Positions 1-7,650 of a DNA stretch of 14,032 nt are shown one piece after another. Below the pieces are notes generated by a model. The model did no database searches, had not been told where the DNA came from, and saw nothing but the letters and a program-made list of their open reading frames with translations. How positions within the stretch are numbered: position 1 is the first letter of the stretch; each line of letters begins with the position of its first letter. The position numbers and the translations under genes were made by a program. Source of the stretch: Monosiga brevicollis MX1 (taxonomy: Eukaryota; Opisthokonta; Choanoflagellata; Craspedida; Salpingoecidae); contig NW_001865064.1 of NCBI RefSeq assembly GCF_000002865.3, positions 334,598 to 348,629 of the forward strand, written 5' to 3'.

Positions 1-218
1 GCCGTGGCAGCCCGAGCAGCCTTTGGGTGAAATTTGGCATCCCCCTCAGACGTCAACTCCCGTTTGAGTGCATGGTCCCCTGCGCCAAGGTCAACCGGTG
101 CTGCTGCAAGGGCGGTGGCACCGGGCAGCGGCTGGCTCTGCAGCGCATCAGCGGTCGGCGACGTCGTGCCCGATGTCCTTGGAGATGACCCCGAAGTCGT
201 TATAACGGTAGTTTCCAT
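1..218 (-). CDS. Possible first coding exon of an unidentified gene, cut by the left edge
   Basis: On the minus strand an ATG at 218-216 opens a frame that stays free of stops to the edge of the window (72 full codons). The start context is good: A at -3 and G at +4 (cagaggATGG). The protein starts METTVITTSGSSPRTSG and is rich in Ser, Thr, Ala and Pro, with a more charged stretch (ALKRELTSEGDAKFHPK) near the edge, so it is probably a disordered N-terminus. No domain is recognisable. Just upstream lies a good splice acceptor (TCTCTCCTGCAG), so this may instead be an internal or second exon whose upstream part I cannot place. The plus strand is also open here (34-360), but that frame looks less protein-like. 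I infer a gene from openness, composition and Kozak context only; no homology is visible. Confidence 0.35.
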   Translation of the reverse strand, partial: METTVITTSGSSPRTSGTTSPTADALQSQPLPGATALAAAPVDLGAGDHALKRELTSEGDAKFHPKAARAAT

Positions 219-410
219 CCTCTGCTGCAGGAGAGAGATACGAAACGAAACAGGAAACTCCAGCCAGCCAACCAACCAACAAGAATCTGATGGACTCGAG
301 GGGAACAAGAAGCAGCCCGTGGGAGCCAGCAGGGACAGACGACCGCCCCAGGCACACTAGGACAAGAACCCTCTCCAGCGAGCGGCAAACCCCTCCCCCA
401 GTAAAATGGG

Positions 411-413
<3 letters not shown>

Positions 414-466
<53 letters not shown>

Positions 467-504
467 AATGAATTGGTTTGGTCGGTTTGAGAGAGAGAGA
501 GAGA
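414..504. repeat. (GA)n microsatellite
   Basis: A GA-dinucleotide tract runs from 414 to 464 with single A interruptions near its end. After a short unique spacer a second run follows at 489-504. On the minus strand it reads (TC)n and sits about 200-290 bp upstream of the possible start codon at 218. The long SLSLSLS and REREREN-like reading frames here are products of the repeat. Confidence 0.95.
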
Positions 505-1776
505 ATGTTGCGTGTGTGTGTCGCAACAGGAGACAAAAAATGCAATCAACAACAACAAGGGACAAAGTGAGAGAGAGAAAGGGGTTATGAAAAAAAGGCA
601 GAGAGTGCTCAAATGTTCATGTGTCATCAGTTGAAAAAGCCCAGGAAAGAAAGAGAAACGAGGATACACGGGAAAAGTTTCAGAGATCATGTGGGTTGCG
701 GAAGAAAAAGAGAGGAATATCCGAGGTTTTCTCGGAGGTAGAGACACGGAGTTTTCATCAAAAAACTCAAGAGGAGTGATGTGGCAAATAAAACCTCATA
801 ATGATAAATCTGTGCTTAAACAGAGATATCATCAAACCCTGAATACAATTCAGAGATTATAGTCCGAGCAGCGATGCTGTCAGAGAGTGAAACCTTCATA
901 CACTCACGCACGTGTCAAGCGAAATGGCTCCGCGTCGTGTCCGCTTCGCGTCCTTGTGACGCACATTCCTGGCCGTCGCCGCCCGCCCGTTGTTTTGGCA
1001 GCCGGGGCGGTGCATTTAGGTCGGGATGAAGACGAGCCACCGGCTCATGTATTCGGGTGACAGGTAGCTGATAGATGGATTGCGAGTCTCTGCCCGGTTG
1101 TGAAGCACGCTGAAATTCCCATCGGGCAAACACCGCCAACGCAAGGAAGCAAAAGGGCAGGCACACGCTTTCGGCATGGTTCGGGCAAAAGGATCAAAGG
1201 GTCACAGGAGGAAGGGGAGAGGCGGGCATGGTGTGGCTACTGGGATTAGGCCAGGCCGGCATGAGCGGCCTCGGTGATGGGACCACGGATAACAGTGGGC
1301 GCCAACACTTCTCTGCGACGAAATCGAGAGGCCATACAAGCAAGGGGCACCCCGGGCAGGTCGAGGCCCCCGACAATTCAAACGCACTGCACTCTCTACC
1401 CATCCACGACGCAAGCAGCGATGATGGCCCCAACAACCTGTACACCAAGCTCAGACAAGCCAGTGGTTTGGGCGAAATCAGAGTCGATGGGGGCCACCCC
1501 AACCTTTCTATGAACGACCTGTTGCCCCCAACCACCCAACCTCGTCCAACCGTTCCTGTGGCCCCATAGCACTTCCGTTCGTTCAGCTGGTCGTCTCTTT
1601 CTTCACCCTCTTGCTGCCCTGTCTGTGCTCCCAAGCGGCTCTGCGTCTGTGCACCCTGCTGTGCGACCCCAACATGCTCGCTTTGTACTTTTGTACTACT
1701 GGTCATCCCACCCAACCTCAACCTTTCAACCTTCGCCATCCCTCTGCCCTGTTCTTTCTATTTCCTGTGGTCCTTG

Positions 1777-1777
1777 C

Positions 1778-1812
<35 letters not shown>

Positions 1813-1818
1813 TGTGTG
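1777..1818. repeat. (GT)n microsatellite with CG interruption
   Basis: Two GT runs are separated by a short GCGCGC segment. Such alternating purine-pyrimidine sequence can adopt Z-DNA. It begins a longer low-complexity stretch that continues to about 2140. Confidence 0.93.
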
Positions 1819-1858
1819 CCCTCGCCGTCGTATCCGTCTTGGTCTCTCATCAAGTACA

Positions 1859-1914
1859 CAGGTACGCAGGTACACAGGCACACAGGAACACAGGTACAGA
1901 GGAACACAGGCACA
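1859..1914. repeat. 8-bp tandem repeat, consensus CAGGNACA, seven units
   Basis: Units start every 8 bases from 1859: CAGGTACG, CAGGTACA, CAGGCACA, CAGGAACA, CAGGTACA, GAGGAACA, CAGGCACA. Only one or two positions vary per unit, mostly the fifth base. No coding role is visible. Confidence 0.9.
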
Positions 1915-1974
1915 CAAGCAGTCTCTGTGCACCTTTGCCATTCTCTGTTTCAACCGAATCCTCGGGTCACCACG

Positions 1975-1978
<4 letters not shown>

Positions 1979-2023
<45 letters not shown>
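1979..2023. repeat. (TC)n microsatellite
   Basis: An uninterrupted run of TC dinucleotides is followed by a degenerate stretch with TG interruptions to 2045. It belongs to a pyrimidine-rich block in the region downstream of the kinase gene, about 350-400 bp past its stop codon. Confidence 0.95.
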
Positions 2024-2031
<8 letters not shown>

Positions 2032-2045
2032 GTCTCTCTCTCTCT

Positions 2046-2135
2046 CTGTCTCTCCCTGTCAACTGCGCTTTTCTTTCTCTCTCTCTCTCTCTGTCTCTCC
2101 CTGTCAACTGCGCTTTTCTTTCTCTCTCTCTCTCT
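2046..2135. repeat. 45-bp perfect tandem duplication
   Basis: The segment starting CTGTCTCTCCCTGTCAACTG at 2046 recurs starting at 2091. Each copy carries the non-repetitive core CTGTCAACTGCGCTTTTC followed by a CT run. The identical core in both copies shows a recent unit duplication rather than simple slippage of a dinucleotide. Confidence 0.9.
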
Positions 2136-2372
2136 CTCTGCCTCGACTTTCTCGGCCCCAACTCCGCGTATTACTGATTTCGCACTTACCCGCACCGAGT
2201 GCCCAACGAAGCATGCTAGCTATCTCACCAAGGCATCTTGCTACACACCCGGTTCGCTGGGCCGAGTCAAACAGGCACCTAGACTGCCCAGACTCTTGTC
2301 CGCGGCATGATAGTAGCGGCTCCAATAGATTAGAAGGGCCATACAAACTTTCTCAGACCAAGATCAGGGAAG

Positions 2373-5300
2373 CTACATGGCACTCTCGGCTTCGTCCCCG
2401 TCCCAGCCCGTTTCCAGATCAAACATGAGATTCGTCGCAAGCCCTTGTTGCCGACTGCTGGCCATTCGAAGCTGTTTGGCCGCCAGGCTGGCGCCAGGTC
2501 GTTTTCCCGCTTCTCCATCAAAGAGCGTCTCACACAGTCTATGTCGCCACACATGAGCACCGGCTGAGTTATCGGGGCAAAGTAATAGTTTCCCCCTTTG
2601 CGACCAGTACAGATTGTCCGAGCCATACCGATGCAACGACGACGGCACATTCACTAAATTTAGCCGTTGACCGGCACTCAGCAGTTCCATGATGACTTGC
2701 AAGCTCTGCCCCGCATAGGGCGTGGCCCCTTCGTTAAATACCTGATCCAGTTCAGCGGAAAGTAAGCGTTGCATGGTGGTCTTCCTGAAAGCTTGATCAA
2801 GTCGCAAATCAGGAACCAACCTCCCATACAACGACACCAAGTGACCAAACATCCGAAGCAACTGAAAATCGTCCCCCCACCAACGTCTCTGGTGCCATCC
2901 ACCTTAAAATCACAAGTGGGATGTAGCTTGGATCAGGCACAGGAGGTGTACGTAAACCAAGACAGAGACAGAGACAGAGACAGAAACAGATACAGAGACA
3001 GAGACACAGCGACAGAGACACAGCGACAGAGACACAGAGACAGAGGCAGAGACAGCGACAGCGACAGAGACAGGGACAGAGACAGAGACAGAGACAGAGA
3101 CCCGCAACACACCGAAACGGCATGTCATCCAGGCTTGAAACTTTGTAGTATTCCTCTTCGGATGAGACAAACCGACTCACTGCGAACAAAGCATGTTCTG
3201 TGAGACGGCGTGTCTTCTCAGCACATGCTGAGCTGCATTCCTGTTCATTAGCTGTTGGAAAAACAATACAACTCACATCCAAAGTCAGCTAGCTTTGCCG
3301 CTGGCACATCGCCCTTACGAGCAAACAACAGCACGTTGCGACTGGCAAGGTCGCGATGCACTAAAGAGTGGCTGTGTACATGAGCCAACCCATCCGCCAC
3401 CTGTGCCAAAACATCCAACTGTGGCACAGAATGGCAGAGGTGAATCCAAGGCCCGGGCCCATCCATTCATCTGATGAAGCAAACAATGTATCAGGCACCT
3501 ACACGGGCAGTCAACGGGACCAGTTCTTGGCCGCCCTCTCGCAAGCGCGACCGCAAGTCACCACCGTCTGCAAACTCCAGCACCAGGCTCAAAGGAACGC
3601 TGCCAGCACATTAAATAAGCACAATGCCTTGGCCCACTCGCCCGGGTAAATTGATGCAGAGGACTGCATACATACCTGTCGTAGACTACGCCCAGTAAAG
3701 TAACAACATTGGGGTGACATCCAACGACATGCATTAGAGCTACCTCCATGAGGACCGCCCGAAAGTCAGTTTCCTGTGTTAGAAAAAACAAAAACAAAAC
3801 ATAGCAAAAAACAACGCATCGCAACACATAGTTTCTAAGACATGGGTGGCAACGGATCGTGGCGCAGAGCGCTTGCATGATGCTGCCAGAACAACACATC
3901 ATTGCTCGCACCTGCATAGCATCAAAGAACTTAACCGCCACACGTAAGGGGCCTCTCTGCGCTCCAAGGCGAAACGTGCTTGCCTAAAAGTTGCCTGGGT
4001 GAGTTGTAGGTACACCGAGATGACCAAAAGGCAAAACGCCATTGCGCACTCGTACCTCCCGAACAGCACCAAAGTGTCCGCGGCCCAGCGTGCCGCGCAA
4101 ATGCAGAGCATCCCTAATCCAAAAAAATGAGAAAAGCCAAAAGTGAGTGGCACCCCAGTGGTGGTAATGACGGCAACGGCGGCAAAACTAATTGCAAAGC
4201 TCGTACAAGGGAATGAGGGACAAGTGTGAAGCTGAGAGTGCCTCCTCGGCAGGCGCGTCAGGCCTAGTGTTTGTTGCCTGCAGTTGTGAAAGCGACTCCT
4301 CAAACTGCATCCAAAAGGCTCGCGCCCGCGGATCGCCGGGTGAGACCATGAGAGCTTGTCGCTCGCGACGACGCCAGAGCACCAGCAACAGCATCAGCGT
4401 GGCAAGCACTGCAACCACAATGCCCACAATCACACCGGTGATTGCGCCGCTGAACGACATGCTTGCAGAATGTTCTGGACTTGATACCGCAGTGCTGGAG
4501 GGGGTGGTTTGGGTGCTTGAGGTGCTCATTGTGGTCCCGAGTGAAGGCGGAGTGAAGCCTTGCTCCACCAATGTGTTCTCCAGCACCGCGACAACATTGC
4601 TGAGAATGCCACCATACACCAGATCAAGATCGCCGTCGCCGTCCAAATCGCCAACACTCATGCACGCCGGCGAAGAGGACAGCAGAGTTAGTCGTTCGGC
4701 TGCAGCGAACTGACCATTCCCGTTGCCCCACAGCCAGGAAATGTTTTGCGTGCAGCCATAGATCACGTCAAGATGGCTGTCTCCATCAAGGTCCGCAAGG
4801 GTCACGACCCACAAACCATCAACAGCCACGGCTAGCATTATCGCGTCGCTAAAGGTACCATCGCCTAGATTACGATACCAAACCAAGTTTGCATCGCGAC
4901 TCAGCACCACCACGTCGGCCCAGCCATCCTCGTCGAGGTCAGCAACCTTTAAATCAGACGGCCGTGGATTCAGCGTGGCAATGGTGCGTGCAGTGCCAAA
5001 GGTGCCGAGACCCAAGCCAGGATACCAAGTCACACGCGATCCCGTATATTCAGCCGTGACTACATCGTTGATACCATCACCATTCAAGTCCACAACGGCG
5101 GCTGCTACAACCCGCACATTGTCAGCAATGATCTTCACATCGATCGAAGGGCCCATCTCACTCAAGGGATACCAGGCTAACATGAAGTTTGAAGCAAACA
5201 GCACATCAGTAACGTTGTTCATGTCAAGGTCGGCTACTACAAAGGCCGTATAGTAGCTGTCTGTCATCGAAGTCACAAGCGAGAGTCGATAGCCTTCCTG

Positions 5301-6794
5301 GCTGGAGTTTATTGTGGGAAACAATTGAAACAGTTCATCCTGACCACCAATCAGGGCATTGTAAAGGCCGTCGTGGTCCCAGTCTACTATAGCTGCAGAC
5401 TGTGGACGGTACACGTTCAGCGCAAGTGGTACTTGCTCTCGAAATGAAGCCGAGCCATTGTTTGGAAAATAGCCGATAAAGAAATTGGCTCGGCCAAGGC
5501 CAAAAATGTCCATGTTTCCATCACGGTCCCAATCGATAATTTGCAAGGCCTCGGGTCCATCGAGCTGACGATTGATGAGAAAATACTTTGCCATGGTGCC
5601 ATCTCCATCCAGATTGCGTAGCCAGAAGGCCGCATCATTACGCTCACCAGCAGTGACGATGTCAAGTTTACCATCTGCATCGAGGTCAGCCGTGACAATG
5701 AGCTCGCCCCCGACCCGAGGCAAGGCATGGCTAGAGGAGCGGGTCAGAGTAAAGGCGGCATCGTTGCTTTGGTAGAGAACAAGAACTGAATCAAGCCGAC
5801 CGACCACAATATCGAGCCAGCCGTCACCGTCAAGATCACCGGTGCTCAGACCGCTGGGCTGGGTTCCAAGTGAGAGCGTGGAGGAAGAAAAGTGACCCGA
5901 CTGATTGTTTTGGCCATTGAAGTATAAGGTTAGGGTGTGGTCAGAGTTGGTGCCAACGAGCAAGTCCAGGTGGCCATCTCGATTTAGATCCGCCACGGCA
6001 AGGGATGGGAAGGTGTTGTCCCATGCTCCAGCTATGAAACGGGACTCCCAACTGGTGGCGCCTCCGCCGTTGCGCAACCAGGTGAGGTTGGTAGCTGCAG
6101 CGCCAACGGCGAGGACGTCGAGTGCACCGTCGCTGTCCAGATCGGCGACAACAAGGAGAAAGGGGGCAGTGACCGCCGAGGTGGAAATCAGGGTACGCGG
6201 ACCGAAGCGGGCATGACCATCGTTGGCAAACCAGCTGACAGCGTTGTCCGTGCGACTGGTGCAGATGATATCCAGGTCACCATCGCCATCCAAATCAGCA
6301 ACGCGTGCCGCACCAGCCATGGGTAGATCCGTGGACAAAACAATCTGGTCGCCAAAGACGCCATGACCGTCATTGGCATACCAGGCCAATTTGTCGTCGG
6401 AGTGGCTTGTGCTGACGACGTCCAGATCACCATCACCATCCAGGTCGGCGGCAATGGCCGACTCCCCAGAACCGATATTTCCGGTGATGGTGCGAGGTAA
6501 GTCAAAGGTACCGTTGGACAAGGTTGGAATCCAGACGATGCGCTCTCGATGAGAAGCAAACAGGAGATCTGGATAGCCATCACCGTTGAGGTCGGCACTC
6601 TCCATCGAGATGGGCAGGCCAATAATTTCATTGGTAATGACGGTCTCTGGCCACAGCGCGTGATTGGCACTTTGTGCGGCAGCCTTTTGATCTTGAATCG
6701 TGAGCACCAAGCAAACAATCGAAGCCACAAGCCTGGCCCGCCTGCTGCGCTGTCCATGCCATGGTCCAACCATGGCTGCCGTGAATTTGGACAT
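2373..6794 (-). CDS. Receptor tyrosine kinase with FG-GAP/VCBS repeat ectodomain
   Basis: Ten exons, minus strand: 6794-4207, 4113-4056, 3983-3912, 3773-3676, 3599-3503, 3418-3277, 3179-3113, 2902-2821, 2741-2629, 2538-2373. They join in frame to about 1160 aa. Residues 1-35 form a signal peptide (core [12 protein letters not shown]). About 65-755 hold 14 repeats with a DxDGDGxxD calcium motif (e.g. [11 protein letters not shown]), enough for two seven-bladed beta-propellers. A Ser/Thr-rich linker, a membrane helix (about 782-806) and a WRRRER stop-transfer follow. The kinase (about 864-1125) has GRGHFGAV (873-880), VAVK (K900), alpha-C E916, hinge [19 protein letters not shown] (992-999), DFG (1016-1018), activation-loop Tyr1029/1030, WMAPE and [14 protein letters not shown] and WMAPE mark a tyrosine kinase, and all catalytic residues are present. 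I infer a surface receptor autophosphorylated on the YY pair; the ligand is unknown. ATG 6773 (gcagccATGG) has a better Kozak context than 6794 and also keeps the signal peptide. The C-terminal tail is short, with no SH2 or PTB domain. Confidence 0.93.
2539..2628 (-). other. Stop-free, frame-preserving intron in the kinase C-lobe
   Basis: This segment has GT (GTATGG) and AG (GACATAG) ends, is 90 bases long and contains no in-frame stop. If it is removed, the sequence reads SSLHR then [14 protein letters not shown]. That has exactly the spacing of the family block LYxxMxxCWxxxxxxRP around the invariant Arg (R1119). If it is retained, 30 extra residues enter between helices alphaG and alphaH, giving about 1190 aa. 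I prefer removal because of the fit to kinase subdomain XI and because the length matches the neighbouring introns. Confidence 0.7.
2960..3101. repeat. (GACAGA)n-like tract inside a kinase-gene intron
   Basis: Imperfect hexanucleotide repeats of GACAGA, with GACACAGC and GACAGC variants, fill about two thirds of the intron 3112-2903. That intron separates the exon ending MPF from the exon encoding WMAPE. On the sense strand the tract reads CTGTCT and begins 11 bases after the donor GT. At 210 bp this is the longest intron of the gene; the others are 72-138 bp. The length excess is explained by the repeat. Confidence 0.92.
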
Positions 6795-7650
6795 GGGATC
6801 TGTTGACACTCTGGTTAAAACGCGCTCGCCCGTCCAGCACCGTAACCAGCGAAGGCTACGCTGCCAAAGAGAAGGCAAGAGAGAGAAAGGGAGAGATAGA
6901 GAGAGAGAGGGGGGGTGGGGGTGAAGGGCGAAGGGTGCCTGCCTTGCTGAGAGGAGGTGTGACCAGTGCTCACGAGAAGGAGGAGGAGCTCACCCGGCTT
7001 GTGGCCTCATGTCCATTCTGGTCGAGAGATCGAAAACCCTGCCAACGTAAAATTGAAAGAGAGAGAATGAAAGAGAGAGAGAGAAAGGCATAAACAGCAA
7101 GCAAAGGCACAGAGAAGTACGTGTAGCAAAACTACCACATGTAAAATAAAGAAAGAGAGAGTGACAAAAGAAAGAACAAAAGAAAGAACAAAAGAGGAGA
7201 GAGACAGAGAGACAAAGCGAAGCACAAAATTACCACATGTGAGAAGAAGAGAAGAGAATTGGAAACAAAGTGAAAGTTAAAGAGGGCAAGGGAGCGCATA
7301 TACCACCTGTGAGCATGGAAGCAACGCCATGCCAGGCAGGGGGACTGGGACACACGCAGAGAGACAGAGATGCGATGGCAGACAGACAAACGGAGGCAGA
7401 GACACAAACGGAGGCAGAGAGACACAGAATAACCAGTGCGACACAGTGACAAACGGTGAGACCAGAGGCCGTGGTTTCACAGCAGACAGACACGCGGCTG
7501 TATATTGCCCCGTCTCCGTCGTCATGTCAACTTTTTGTGCCAAAGAAGATAAAGTAGAGCAGTATCAATTGAGGCAAGGTTGGGTTTGCCAGAGAGAAGG
7601 AGCGAGAAAAGGCGCACCACACAAGGCGAGCCGGGTGCAAAGCTCAGCCT
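6795..7650. other. Intergenic, purine-rich on the plus strand; presumed upstream region of the receptor kinase
   Basis: No supported gene lies here. The sequence holds GA-rich tracts at 6878-6910 and 7055-7085. A 12-bp AAAAGAAAGAAC repeat lies near 7165-7195, and an 18-bp repeat (ACAAACGGAGGCAGAGAC, two copies) near 7387-7422. On the sense (minus) strand the first tract is a CT-rich run ending in TTCTCTTTGGCAG at about 6873-6861. That resembles a 3' splice site and could be the end of a 5' leader intron. Three E-box-like sites are listed separately. The 3' UTR of the coiled-coil gene should occupy the right end. Confidence 0.55.
7133..7310 (-). promoter_or_regulatory. Three E-box-like sites (TACCACATGT, TACCACATGT, TACCACCTGT)
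   Basis: Near-identical 10-mers occur at 7133-7142, 7231-7240 and 7301-7310, the last two followed by GAG. They lie 340-520 bp upstream of the kinase start codon. Each contains a CANNTG core (CATGTG or CACCTG type), as bound by bHLH factors in animals and fungi. They may equally be relics of a degenerate tandem repeat, since purine-rich flanks surround each copy. No TATA box or initiator could be placed. Confidence 0.25.

Larger units (their letters stand above)
219..2372. other. Intergenic region dominated by simple repeats
   Basis: This 2.1 kb lies between the start of the left-edge gene and the end of the receptor kinase gene. It holds (GA)n at 414-464 and 489-504, (GT)n near 1777-1818, an 8-bp tandem repeat at 1859-1914, (CT)n at 1979-2023 and a 45-bp duplication at 2046-2135, listed separately. 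From 900 to 1740 the sequence is more GC-rich and open on both strands (for example plus 1228-1569, 113 codons, and minus 1194-1739, 181 codons). None of these frames shows a domain, a convincing splice pattern or a preferred strand, so I assign no gene. The last 200 bases, upstream of 2373 on the plus strand, should contain the 3' UTR of the kinase gene. I see no canonical AATAAA on the minus strand there. Confidence 0.6.

Noticed and set aside
1194-1739. Gene on either strand at 1194-1739
   Set aside because: The GC-rich sequence is open in several frames on both strands. No frame shows a domain or a splice chain, so there is no reason to prefer one.
1950-2195. Arg-Glu and Ser-Leu repeat frames on both strands
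   Set aside because: They are products of (CT)n and the 45-bp duplication.
2330-2650. Alternative frame with [18 protein letters not shown] as kinase subdomain XI
   Set aside because: It contains a tempting RPxxF, but no splice phase reaches it. The frame giving [14 protein letters not shown] joins in phase and has the exact family spacing.
3180-3276. Longer activation-loop exon using the acceptor after TTTTTCCAACAG at about 3256
   Set aside because: It would insert about 25 residues after DFG. The acceptor TTCGCAG at 3180 gives DFGLSR, the normal tyrosine kinase sequence.
4188-6878. 896-aa single reading frame as a complete gene starting at 6878
   Set aside because: Its first codon is TTG, not ATG, and its last codons (YELCN) lie inside an intron. 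A GTAC donor at 4206 joins the frame to the kinase exon at 4113.
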